From: Piscibacillus halophilus
GTDB taxonomy: Bacteria > Bacillota > Bacilli > Bacillales > Alkalibacillaceae
Direction: 5' to 3'
Length of the DNA stretch: 43,943 bases
Assembly (NCBI RefSeq): GCF_900110685.1
Contig: NZ_FOES01000021.1
Location: forward strand, 1 to 43,943
Positions 33,928 to 41,764 of the stretch are shown here, one piece after another; the stretch's first letter is position 1; every line of letters starts with the position of its first letter. A program made the translations under genes and the position numbers. The notes beneath the pieces are model-generated. The model saw nothing but the letters and a program-made list of their open reading frames with translations, did no database searches and had not been told where the DNA came from.

Positions 33928-35598
33928 ATGAGTGAACAAGTGATAGTTGAACGGGATGTCCCATGTAAATTGCGAGATGGAGTGACGTTATATGCGAATG
34001 TGTATCGACCAAGTGAGGGAGGTCGGTATCCTGTATTATTAAGTCGCCTTCCGTATAATAAAAATCTGCCGAATTTTTCACATCGGTATGTCGATCCGAT
34101 TCGTATGGCGTTAGAAGGTTATGTTGTCGTGATTCAAGATGTTCGGGGGCGCTATAGTTCGGAAGGGGAATTTACTCCATTTGAACAAGAGTTTGAAGAT
34201 GGTTATGATTCAGTTGAGTGGGCGGCCTCTTTACCTTACAGTAATGGCAAGGTTGGGATGTTTGGCTTGTCATACTATGGCTATACGCAAATCTTCGCGG
34301 CGATGGGGCAGCCTCCTTCATTAAAAGCAATTTTTCCAGCGTTTACGGGCAATAATATTAGCCGTGATTTATCCAAACGTGGTGGAGCCTATGAACTTGG
34401 TAAGTTAGAAACGTGGATTCTAGATTCAGTTGCTCCAGATTATTTAAAGCGAAAGCAAGATTCAAAGAATTATGAGTTCACTTCTCGAGAGTTGCTAATG
34501 GACTTGGACCAAATATTAGATTGGCACCAACACTTTCCTTTTGAAGAATGGCCACCTGTAATGAGGCACCCAGAGTTACGAGATCTCTATCAATCTTACT
34601 TGAATGGTGAATTGGCAGCAGGTAATGGAGCATCACTAGATGATATCAATGTCCCCGGATTTCACATGGCCGGGTGGTTTGATTGCTTCTTAAACGCGAC
34701 GATTAATAATTTCACGGAACTGAAAGGTGACCAGAAATTAATCATTGGACCTTGGGGGCACGGTGTTTTCAACCCTTACTTCGGTGATCGCTATTTTGGA
34801 TTGAAGGGATCGGGTGATTTAATCGATGGGGAAGATAATGTGACGTCTCTTCATCTGAAATGGTTTGATTATTGGTTGAAAGGTAAAAAGAGCAGTTTGT
34901 TTGAAGGTGATGCCCCTATAAAACTATTTGTAATGGGGACCAATGAATGGCGCGACGAGTATGAATGGCCATTAGCCCGTACGGAGTATCGTCCGCTTTA
35001 TTTACAATCTGGTGGAAGGTTGAGTTTTGACAAACCTGAGAAGTTAACGAATCAGTCATATCTCTATAATCCTGAGAACCCAGTACCAACAAAAGGTGGC
35101 CCCTCATTATTTATTCACGGTATCAATACGGGGCCACTAGCTCAAAATGAGGTGGAACAACGAGATGATGTTTTAATTTATACGTCCGATCCGCTTGATG
35201 AAAATTTAGAAGTAACAGGTCCTGTTAAATTTAAATTGTATGCCTCAACGGATGCGATTAACACAGACTTTGTTGTGAAGTTAACTGATGTTTTGCCAGA
35301 TGGAACATCGATCAATGTAACAGAGGGAATTGTTCGAGCGGACCATATTCATGGGCTCCTGAAACCTGGAGACATTTATGAATATGAAATCGACCTTTGG
35401 GCAACGAGTCAAGTGTTTTTAAAAGGACATTCGATTCGAGTTCAAGTAACTTCAAGTAATTTCCCAATGTACGACCCTAACCCTAATACTGGTCACACAT
35501 TATTAAATACAACCCAAACAGTTAAAGCAAATCAAAAGATTTATGAAGGAGCAGGTCACACGTCTCATATTGTTTTACCAATTATAGAGGATGAATAA
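33928..35598 (+). CDS. CocE/NonD-family serine hydrolase
   Basis: The 556-residue protein fits the CocE/NonD (X-Pro dipeptidyl-peptidase S15) family. The nucleophile is S115 in GMFGLSYYGYTQ. The acid is probably D252 in AGWFDCFLN and the base H278 in GPWGHGVF. The C-terminal jelly-roll domain ends with FPMYDPNPNTGHTLLNTTQTV. No signal peptide is present. Known members cleave esters (cocaine esterase), acylated amino acids or peptides. TTGGAGGGATAAAGTA precedes ATG 33928, 62 bp after opuAC and on the same strand. An O-acylcarnitine esterase role would fit the operon but is inference. Confidence 0.88.
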   Translation: MSEQVIVERDVPCKLRDGVTLYANVYRPSEGGRYPVLLSRLPYNKNLPNFSHRYVDPIRMALEGYVVVIQDVRGRYSSEGEFTPFEQEFEDGYDSVEWAASLPYSNGKVGMFGLSYYGYTQIFAAMGQPPSLKAIFPAFTGNNISRDLSKRGGAYELGKLETWILDSVAPDYLKRKQDSKNYEFTSRELLMDLDQILDWHQHFPFEEWPPVMRHPELRDLYQSYLNGELAAGNGASLDDINVPGFHMAGWFDCFLNATINNFTELKGDQKLIIGPWGHGVFNPYFGDRYFGLKGSGDLIDGEDNVTSLHLKWFDYWLKGKKSSLFEGDAPIKLFVMGTNEWRDEYEWPLARTEYRPLYLQSGGRLSFDKPEKLTNQSYLYNPENPVPTKGGPSLFIHGINTGPLAQNEVEQRDDVLIYTSDPLDENLEVTGPVKFKLYASTDAINTDFVVKLTDVLPDGTSINVTEGIVRADHIHGLLKPGDIYEYEIDLWATSQVFLKGHSIRVQVTSSNFPMYDPNPNTGHTLLNTTQTVKANQKIYEGAGHTSHIVLPIIEDE

Positions 35599-35730
35599 GG
35601 CTTCCCGGCGAAGTTATGGGTACATCACAAAGGACCGACTAGGTTTGCCGCTTTTCTTGAGCACATCATTTTTCGATTTTTGTAGATTGTGGCAAGATAG
35701 TATAGACAATGAATAAAGGAGGAAGTTGAG

Positions 35731-36570
35731 ATGGTAAATAGTTTGCAATCAACCACTACACTACATAATGGTGTAAAGATGCCACGGTTGGGTCTAGGTG
35801 TTTTCTTAGTAGAAGAAGGAGAAGAAGTTTATAATTCTGTTAAGTGGGCACTTGAACACGGCTATAAAAGCATTGATACAGCAGCCATTTATGGTAATGA
35901 AGAAGGTGTAGGGAAAGCAATCAAAGATTCTGGTATTCCTCGAGAAGAATTATTTATTACTTCTAAGCTTTGGAATGGAGATCAAGGTTACGAAGAAACT
36001 CTTCAGGCTTTCGAAACAAGCTTAAATAAACTGGGATTGGAATATTTGGATTTATATTTAATTCACTGGCCAGTTCCAGAACAAAATAAATATAAAGAAT
36101 CCTGGAAGGCAATGGAGAAATTATATAATGATGGAAAAATCCGCGCGATTGGTGTAAGTAACTTTAAGGAGCACCATTTAGAAGATTTGATGAAAGATGC
36201 GGAAGTAGCCCCAATGGTAAATCAAGTAGAATATCATCCACATTTACAACAACGTAGTTTACATGAGTTCTGTAAACAACATAATATCCAGCTAGAGGCT
36301 TGGTCCCCGCTGAAACAAGGGAAGCTATTAGATGATCCAACATTAACAGATATTGCAAAACGTCATGGTAAATCAACAGCACAAGTTATTTTACGTTGGG
36401 ATCTACAACAAGAGGTTGTGACCATTCCTAAATCAGTAAAACAACATCGTATTCAAGATAATGCAGATGTATTTGATTTTGAATTAACAGAAGAGGAAAT
36501 GAAATTAATTCACGATATGAATAAAGATGAACGTGTCGGCCCAGATCCGGACGAATTTAATAAGCGATAA
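35731..36570 (+). CDS. yvgN: aldo/keto reductase (YvgN/glyoxal reductase type)
   Basis: The 279-residue protein is an AKR5-type NADPH-dependent reductase. The catalytic tetrad is seen at D49 (SIDTAAIYG), Y54, K79 (ITSKLWN) and H112 (IHWPVP). The NADP-binding end reads VTIPKSVKQHRIQDNADVFDF. YvgN of B. subtilis reduces methylglyoxal and glyoxal. AAAGGAGGAAGTTGAG precedes ATG 35731. It is monocistronic, with a strong terminator. The exact substrate is not determinable. Confidence 0.9.
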   Translation: MVNSLQSTTTLHNGVKMPRLGLGVFLVEEGEEVYNSVKWALEHGYKSIDTAAIYGNEEGVGKAIKDSGIPREELFITSKLWNGDQGYEETLQAFETSLNKLGLEYLDLYLIHWPVPEQNKYKESWKAMEKLYNDGKIRAIGVSNFKEHHLEDLMKDAEVAPMVNQVEYHPHLQQRSLHEFCKQHNIQLEAWSPLKQGKLLDDPTLTDIAKRHGKSTAQVILRWDLQQEVVTIPKSVKQHRIQDNADVFDFELTEEEMKLIHDMNKDERVGPDPDEFNKR

Positions 36571-36583
36571 ATTTTAAAATGAG

Positions 36584-36612
36584 AACCCGTTTCTAAGTGA
36601 AGCGGGTTTTTG
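36584..36612 (+). terminator. terminator of the aldo/keto reductase gene
   Basis: AACCCGTTTC (36584-36593) and GAAGCGGGTT (36599-36608) form a 10-bp stem with one G-T pair, followed by TTTTTG. Confidence 0.85.
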
Positions 36613-36632
36613 TTTATGGAATGAAAAAAAGT

Positions 36633-36758
36633 TCTCATAAATTACAAAAAATGTCCCATAAAAACGATTTTTTACCCCGGTTTGACAAAAATTGATCCCA
36701 TAAAATATTGAAAACGCCTCATAACTCAGAAAAAAAGGCTCATAAGATGTATTTTGGA
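36633..36758. repeat. six-unit, exactly 21-bp periodic YCYCATAA repeat
   Basis: This fills much of the 353-bp gap after the aldo/keto reductase. CATAA occurs at 36636, 36657, 36699, 36720 and 36741, always at multiples of 21 bp. The unit starting at 36675 has CCCCGG in place of the core, but its length is kept. Each unit is a YCYCATAA core followed by an A- or T-rich 13-mer that is not conserved. Read as codons, it gives SHK/PHN/AHK heptads with one stop. Two turns of DNA per unit place all cores on one face. The rest of the gap (36759-36923) is AT-rich and should hold the promoter of the next gene. Confidence 0.85.
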
Positions 36759-36923
36759 CTATGATTTGGGTTAAATGACTGAAAATTCCAAATCAAAGTG
36801 TTAAAATTATAATTTAGGAAACTGCCAACCTATTGGTATTGCGATATCAATTTAAAGGGAGCATTTATTCACTTACGCGAAAGTTGATATGATATAAAAG
36901 AGTTCGAGTTATAGGGGGATTGT

Positions 36924-37400
36924 ATGAAGAAAAAAGTTATCAGAGTTTTAGTCGTTGCGGCCGTTATTGCATTAATTGTTTATATACAAATGGAAAAATA
37001 TAAAACAGCTGAGGATCTATTAGATGAAGAGATTGGTGATGCAACGGTTGGGCAAATAAGTCTTTCGAAGTTTGATTCGACTAAAGAAAGACCTTACAAT
37101 ACTGTGGCTAGAGCTGACATACGAGATGAGGCAACAATTGAAAGAATACTAGATGAATTTAAGTCGATTGATTTAAAAGAAGTTGATGAGTTTTACTATG
37201 ACCCTAACTATCGTATGCAAATTACTTATACTAGAGAGGTCAAAGAAAATTATAACCGAACAAAAAGTTTATCTTTGAACGTAGGGAAAGACTACTTTCA
37301 AACTGATAAACCCTATGACATTAGAGATGACACAGATACTGATGAACTAATTGAAACCTTATTAGAAGATGAGGGTGTCGAGTGGGAGGATGTTGAATAA
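36924..37400 (+). CDS. membrane-anchored protein of unknown function
   Basis: The 158-residue protein has an N-terminal signal anchor (KVIRVLVVAAVIALIVYIQ, residues ~4-22) without a lipobox Cys. An acidic extracytoplasmic domain follows (RADIRDEATIERILDEF, YYDPNYRMQITYTREV). No family is recognised. It resembles small secreted Bacillaceae proteins with an alpha/beta domain. TATAGGGGGATTGT precedes ATG 36924. The GNAT gene begins at the next base after its stop, so they are co-transcribed and probably coupled. Confidence 0.65.
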   Translation: MKKKVIRVLVVAAVIALIVYIQMEKYKTAEDLLDEEIGDATVGQISLSKFDSTKERPYNTVARADIRDEATIERILDEFKSIDLKEVDEFYYDPNYRMQITYTREVKENYNRTKSLSLNVGKDYFQTDKPYDIRDDTDTDELIETLLEDEGVEWEDVE

Positions 37401-37856
37401 ATGGAAATAATGTTTAAAGAGATTAATCAGAGTAATTATAAATCTTGCGTCGAGCTAGGGGTTAAATCAGAACAACGGAATTTTGTAGCACCAAATTGGT
37501 ACTCCTTGCTAGAAAGTTACTATGAAGAAGGGGAGCGACACCCATTAGGTATTTATAAAGGAGATCAAATGGTTGGTTTTATAATGTATGTGTTTTATCC
37601 AGCCGATGAGGACTATCAATTAGATTCTTGGTGGATTGAGAGATTTATGATTGGTGACCAATACCAAAATCAAGGATTAGGGAAAACCGCTTTAAAAGAG
37701 TTTCTTGATTATTTTAAAAGTGAATATGGAAAGGTGGAACTAAGAATATCCATGGAACCTCACAATAATGTTGCGTTGAGTTTATATGAAAAGGTCGGTT
37801 TTATTAGAACAGGAGAAATGGTGGAAAATGAAGCAGTACTTTGTATGGAGGTATAG
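37401..37856 (+). CDS. GNAT-family acetyltransferase (spermidine/BltD-like)
   Basis: The 151-residue protein has the GNAT fold. A beta-strand reads WIERFMIGDQYQNQGLGK, with the acetyl-CoA-binding Q/RxxGxG/A near residues 92-97, and ALSLYEKVGFIRTGEMVENEAV lies at the end. The WYSLLESYYEEG and DSWWIERFMI segments resemble diamine or spermine acetyltransferases such as BltD. The acceptor is therefore probably a polyamine, but that is inferred. GGAGGATG lies 12 bases before ATG 37401, inside the end of the upstream gene. Confidence 0.82.
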   Translation: MEIMFKEINQSNYKSCVELGVKSEQRNFVAPNWYSLLESYYEEGERHPLGIYKGDQMVGFIMYVFYPADEDYQLDSWWIERFMIGDQYQNQGLGKTALKEFLDYFKSEYGKVELRISMEPHNNVALSLYEKVGFIRTGEMVENEAVLCMEV

Positions 37857-37918
37857 GGCGAAACTTTTTAAGACAGTAAACGTATAAATGACTATCAATT
37901 AGCAGAGGGGAATCGTCT

Positions 37919-38146
37919 ATGCCCATTCATATACTGGTCGTTGAGTTAATTGGGGTGTTGTTCATTTATTTAGGGTTTTTAATCCTAAATAGAAAAGCTC
38001 CGACGTTTCTTGATTTTGTTCTAAAAATCGGAGTTACGTATACTGATAAAATCTCCAACCGTTTTTGGGGAGGCTTAATGATTGTAGTCGGGTTAATCAT
38101 TATGCTGATGCCCCTTATTCTTGGTGCCGAGAATATGAATATATAA
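37919..38146 (+). CDS. small membrane protein, 75 aa
   Basis: The protein has two predicted helices (residues ~5-24, ILVVELIGVLFIYLGFLIL; ~51-69, GGLMIVVGLIIMLMPLIL) and a polar loop between. GCAGAGGGGAATCG precedes ATG 37919. It stands alone between the GNAT and patatin genes. The function is unknown. Confidence 0.65.
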   Translation: MPIHILVVELIGVLFIYLGFLILNRKAPTFLDFVLKIGVTYTDKISNRFWGGLMIVVGLIIMLMPLILGAENMNI

Positions 38147-38261
38147 CACGGCAACCTATGTAGTAAAGCAGTCATAATGCAAACAAAATAATTGAAATGA
38201 AAACTAGTGGCTTACATAATAAAAATAGATTCTAAAGGCAATTAACCAAGAGGGGATATAT

Positions 38262-39113
38262 ATGGAACAAACAGGATTAGTATTAGAAGGTGGAGGAAGT
38301 CGAGGTGTGTATACCGCTGGAGTCCTTCACTATTTAATGGAGCAAGATATTTATATACCTTATACAATCGGGGTTTCAGCAGGAGCTTGTAATGGTTCTT
38401 CTTATGTGTCTCGTCAGATTGACCGAAACAAAACGGTGACGATTGATTTTGTAAACCATCCTGAATATTTATCGTTACGCAATTGGATTAAAAAACGGCA
38501 AATATTCGGGATGGATTTTATATTCGATACGTTGCCTAATAAACTCGCACCTTTTGATTTTGAGACATATGATCAAGCGGAAGAAGAGTTTGTGGTCGGT
38601 GTAACAGACTGTATGACAGGTGAACCGCTATTTTATAAAAAATCTGAATACCCAAAAGATGTGGTCACCATTCTGCGTGCCTCAAGCTCGCTTCCGTTGT
38701 TTGCACCAATGGTCGAATTTGACGGTCGATACTTGATGGATGGGGGAATTTCAGATCCCATTCCAATTAGACAATCAGTAAAAGATGGTAACCATAAAAA
38801 TGTTGTGGTGTTAACTCGGAATAGAGGTTATGTGAAGAAGCCACAATCATTCAAACGATATATTAAGAAAAAGTACTCAGAATATCCTGGTCTGTTACAT
38901 GCATTAGAAAAGCGACATGAAGTTTATAACGAAACGTTACACTACATATTTGACCAAGAGAGACAGGGGAATATATTTGTCATCAGTCCTTCTGATAAAT
39001 TAAAAGTCGGCCGGGTCGAGCGTAACAAGGATAAACTTACGGCTTTATATCAACTAGGATATGAAGATGTAAAAGAAGTAGGAGACCAGTTGAAGGAGTT
39101 TTTGGCGTCATAA
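38262..39113 (+). CDS. patatin-like phospholipase
   Basis: The 283-residue protein has the patatin catalytic dyad. The oxyanion-hole loop is LEGGGSRGVYTAG, the nucleophile is S39 in IGVSAGACNG, and the Asp is in YLMDGGISDPIP. Such enzymes hydrolyse acyl esters of membrane lipids in the cytoplasm or at the inner membrane face. The length and lack of a signal peptide fit the bacterial YjjU/RssA-like group. AGAGGGGATATAT precedes ATG 38262. A long hairpin separates it from convergent DUF1284. The lipid substrate is unknown. Confidence 0.9.
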   Translation: MEQTGLVLEGGGSRGVYTAGVLHYLMEQDIYIPYTIGVSAGACNGSSYVSRQIDRNKTVTIDFVNHPEYLSLRNWIKKRQIFGMDFIFDTLPNKLAPFDFETYDQAEEEFVVGVTDCMTGEPLFYKKSEYPKDVVTILRASSSLPLFAPMVEFDGRYLMDGGISDPIPIRQSVKDGNHKNVVVLTRNRGYVKKPQSFKRYIKKKYSEYPGLLHALEKRHEVYNETLHYIFDQERQGNIFVISPSDKLKVGRVERNKDKLTALYQLGYEDVKEVGDQLKEFLAS

Positions 39114-39138
39114 ATAGTTTAATATTCTTATAAACAAG

Positions 39139-39177
39139 GAGCTAGTTTTACCGGAATTAATTTCGGTAAACTAGCTC
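39139..39177. terminator. convergent hairpin between patatin and DUF1284 genes
   Basis: GAGCTAGTTTTACCG and CGGTAAACTAGCTC form a ~15-bp stem with one bulged base, bordered by AT-rich sequence (TATTATT). It is likely shared by both converging transcripts. Confidence 0.75.
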
Positions 39178-39182
39178 TATTA

Positions 39183-39599
39183 TTATTTAACTTCCCTTAA
39201 GCCCTGGCCATCTAAAATTTCTTGTACACCCTCTTCACAAACTCCGTAAGTGCGCCATGAACACGTATCACATACTGATTGTATGTCAGAAGGAACGACA
39301 TGATGTTTGATTTGTTTTTCAATTTCTCCCCAAGCTATAATCTGACCAACTTTTAATCCTAATTTTTTTAATATAGCTGCGTCTCTTTCATAAATGTTTT
39401 CGTCTTGGCAATGGTACTCTCCTGTGTTAGGGTACTTTTCACACAAATGGTCAGGTCCTTTTATGATATGTACTTTTGTGCTGGGGTTGCTTCTTAGGGT
39501 TTGATGTAATTCTGTCATGTTTTTTACGTACTCTTGAGAATAGCCCATGCCTCGATATCCTAATAGACAAAAAAGATGATGTCCTCGTAGTCTATACAT
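39183..39599 (-). CDS. DUF1284 protein, Cys-rich
   Basis: The 138-residue protein fits DUF1284. The start is MYRLRGHHLFCLLGYRGMGY. Several Cys follow (LCEKYP, YHCQDEN, VCDTCSWRTYGVC), which could bind zinc or an iron-sulfur cluster. The catalytic function is unknown. A GTG at 39608 is in frame, but AGGTGG sits five bases before the ATG at 39599 on the minus strand. It stands alone, convergent with the patatin gene. Confidence 0.8.
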   Translation of the reverse strand: MYRLRGHHLFCLLGYRGMGYSQEYVKNMTELHQTLRSNPSTKVHIIKGPDHLCEKYPNTGEYHCQDENIYERDAAILKKLGLKVGQIIAWGEIEKQIKHHVVPSDIQSVCDTCSWRTYGVCEEGVQEILDGQGLREVK

Positions 39600-39746
39600 A
39601 ATCGCCACCTAACTTGGTCGAATAGTTTAACTTTATTGTTAACCTTAAAAACGAAGGGGTTAACTATTAATCTATCATAACATAATAAGTAAGGTTGAGA
39701 AGGATAAGCAATTATATTTTTAGTATAATAAACGCGTCATAAAAAA

Positions 39747-39770
39747 GGGGCTAAGTATTTACGTAGCCCC
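39747..39770 (-). terminator. terminator of the FMN dehydrogenase gene
   Basis: GGGGCTA (39747-39753) and TAGCCCC (39764-39770) form a stem with a ten-base loop. On the minus strand, TTTTTTAT follows directly, seven bases after the stop of the gene at 39778. Confidence 0.75.
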
Positions 39771-39777
39771 AAAAGCT

Positions 39778-40983
39778 TTATTTAAAGGAATCTTGCGTTA
39801 TTTTTGTCAGTTTAGGATTTTTTGCTTCTACTAATACGGATCGATCAATTTGATTAACTGACCTCTTACCAATTAAACCTAACGTGATATCAAGGTCAGC
39901 TGAAAGGTTCTGTAAAACTTCTTTGACTCCGCGTTTACCAGCAACGGCTAGTCCGTACATGGCTGGACGACCAACCAAGACAGCTTTAGCACCTAATGCC
40001 ATTGCTTTAATGATGTCAGAGCCACGTCGGATTCCGCTATCCATTAGAACTGGGATTCTGTCTTGTATGACTTCAGATACTTGAGGTAGTGCGTCAATCG
40101 CTGAAATCGCTCCATCCACTTGGCGTCCGCCATGGTTGGATACAATAATCCCATCGACACCGTACTCGATAGCTAACTCAGCATCTTCTGGGTGAAGGAT
40201 CCCTTTTAACAGGATTGGTAGATTCGTGTGTTCTCTTAAAAAGGCAAGGTCACCCCAAGTGAGTCCTGTGTTTCCGAACACTTTTGTCCAATGCATGATG
40301 GCTGCTTCTGGATCTTTTTGAGGTGATTGGTCTAGTTTGGCAAGAAAGGCTGGGTCTGTAAAGTAGTTGCCAACACCTTCTCCAATTAAAAATGGTAGAT
40401 AAACATTTCGTAGATCATCTTCGCGCCAAGCCATCATTGGAGTATCGAGGGTTACGACAATAGCGGAGTAGCCAGATGCTTCTGCACGTTTGACGAAACT
40501 CCCCGCTATTTCAGGGTCACGACTCCAATAAAGCTGAAACCAGCGAGGGGCATCTCCCATTGCTTCAGCGATTTTTTCCATTGGTATGGTTGCAGCCGAG
40601 CTTGCGATATAAGGGATACCTAGTTCGGCACAAGCTTTCGCAGAACCAATCTCACCTTCGTCGTGAATAACGGACTGTGTTCCGATGGGAGCATGTAGAA
40701 TCGGTGAAGGAAATGTTTGATCAAATAAGTTAATGGATAAATCACGCTCGTCCACGTTATTCAACATTCTTGGGACGATTTGCCAACGATTGAAGTTTGA
40801 GACGTTAGCCTCCATGGTACGCTCGCCGCCTGCTCCTCCTTTTACATAATAAAATGGTCCATCTTCTAGTTTTTTGCGTGCTTCTTTTTCCCAGTCTTCA
40901 TATGACACAGGAAGGCGGTTCGGATCAGGGTTACGCATATCTTTGTAAATGTTGAATTGAATTTGATCATCAATATTCTTCAT
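39778..40983 (-). CDS. FMN-dependent alpha-hydroxy-acid dehydrogenase (lactate 2-monooxygenase type)
   Basis: The protein of about 401 residues has the (beta/alpha)8 FMN fold. Seen are PILHAPIGTQSVIHDEGE, WFQLYWSRDPE, LPILLKGI with the flavin-contacting Lys, and IIVSNHGGRQVDGAISAID with the catalytic His. Ending pieces are LMDSGIRRGSDIIKAMALGA and GRPAMYGLAVAGKRG. Family members oxidise lactate or related alpha-hydroxy acids. The length and the ESYxxW-like start match the lactate 2-monooxygenase group. Three ATGs are in a row; the third (40983) has GGAG seven bases upstream and is preferred. The gene stands alone. Confidence 0.85.
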   Translation of the reverse strand: MKNIDDQIQFNIYKDMRNPDPNRLPVSYEDWEKEARKKLEDGPFYYVKGGAGGERTMEANVSNFNRWQIVPRMLNNVDERDLSINLFDQTFPSPILHAPIGTQSVIHDEGEIGSAKACAELGIPYIASSAATIPMEKIAEAMGDAPRWFQLYWSRDPEIAGSFVKRAEASGYSAIVVTLDTPMMAWREDDLRNVYLPFLIGEGVGNYFTDPAFLAKLDQSPQKDPEAAIMHWTKVFGNTGLTWGDLAFLREHTNLPILLKGILHPEDAELAIEYGVDGIIVSNHGGRQVDGAISAIDALPQVSEVIQDRIPVLMDSGIRRGSDIIKAMALGAKAVLVGRPAMYGLAVAGKRGVKEVLQNLSADLDITLGLIGKRSVNQIDRSVLVEAKNPKLTKITQDSFK

Positions 40984-41081
40984 CATCATTCTCCTTCTTA
41001 GATTATTTTAGTATTACTTCGATGAAACTTTAATGGATTCCTGTTCGTAAGATGATTAGGAAATGAAAAGGATTGATTTGG

Positions 41082-41690
41082 ATGAAAATGATTTTTAAAT
41101 TACCTAAAGAAGATGAAAAGTTTCATGAGGAATTAATCCATTCTAACTGGACACCACTTAAGGAACCAAAAGGTATAAGTACAGCCTCCCTTTTATCAAT
41201 TCCACTTATGTTTATAAATTTCTTTATTTGTTTAGGTGTTTTGATTGTATTTAGTAACATATCTTTTGAGGAATTTGGGATATCGTCTGGCTCTATAACG
41301 ATTATAATTTCAGGAAGCTGGATATTGTGGTTAGTAGGTTTAGTGATTATACATGAACTCATCCATCTTGTTTTTGTGCCCAATTTTCTTAAGTCTAAAC
41401 GGACTTATTTGGGCATTAATTGGATGGGTGGTTTCGTTTTGACAGAAGACGAGATTTCTAAATCAAGGTATATTTTGGTTTCATTAGCTCCATTTGTCTT
41501 GATATCTATCATTTTACCAATTGTTCTTAGTTGGTTAGGGTTACTCACCACGCCTATTAAAGCTATTGTGCTAATTAATGCTCTGGCTTCTTCGGTGGAT
41601 CTATTGAATTTATTATTGATTATGACGCAAGTTCCGAAACGAGGTCGATTAGTTAATAATGGATTTAGAACATATTGGAAGGCTGTTTAG
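41082..41690 (+). CDS. DUF3267 membrane protein with HExxH zincin motif
   Basis: The protein of about 202 residues has four predicted membrane helices. One helix contains an HExxH motif (VIIHELIHLVFVPN), typical of intramembrane zinc metalloproteases, and it fits DUF3267. The conserved GGFVLTEDEISK and the final NLLLIMTQVPKRGR also fit. It may be an intramembrane protease or a remnant of that fold. A TTG at 41073 is in frame, but AAAAGGA lies nine bases before ATG 41082. The substrate is unknown. The HD gene follows on the same strand after 74 bp. Confidence 0.8.
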   Translation: MKMIFKLPKEDEKFHEELIHSNWTPLKEPKGISTASLLSIPLMFINFFICLGVLIVFSNISFEEFGISSGSITIIISGSWILWLVGLVIIHELIHLVFVPNFLKSKRTYLGINWMGGFVLTEDEISKSRYILVSLAPFVLISIILPIVLSWLGLLTTPIKAIVLINALASSVDLLNLLLIMTQVPKRGRLVNNGFRTYWKAV

Positions 41691-41764
41691 TGGTGCAGTT
41701 GGTCAATGTCAAAGAGGCATTAATAGACTGAATACAGTTATGACCAATCTAAAGGGTGAAAATT

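Noticed and set aside
35599-35730. remnant gene or terminator after the CocE hydrolase
   Set aside because: No gene remnant is recognisable, and the small CTTC-GAAG hairpin has no T-run. It probably holds only the aldo/keto reductase promoter.
36633-36758. CRISPR array or a coding SHK-repeat peptide
   Set aside because: Units are only 21 bp with an 8-base core, no spacers of CRISPR size and no cas genes nearby. The heptad reading frame is broken by an in-frame stop and has no ribosome site.
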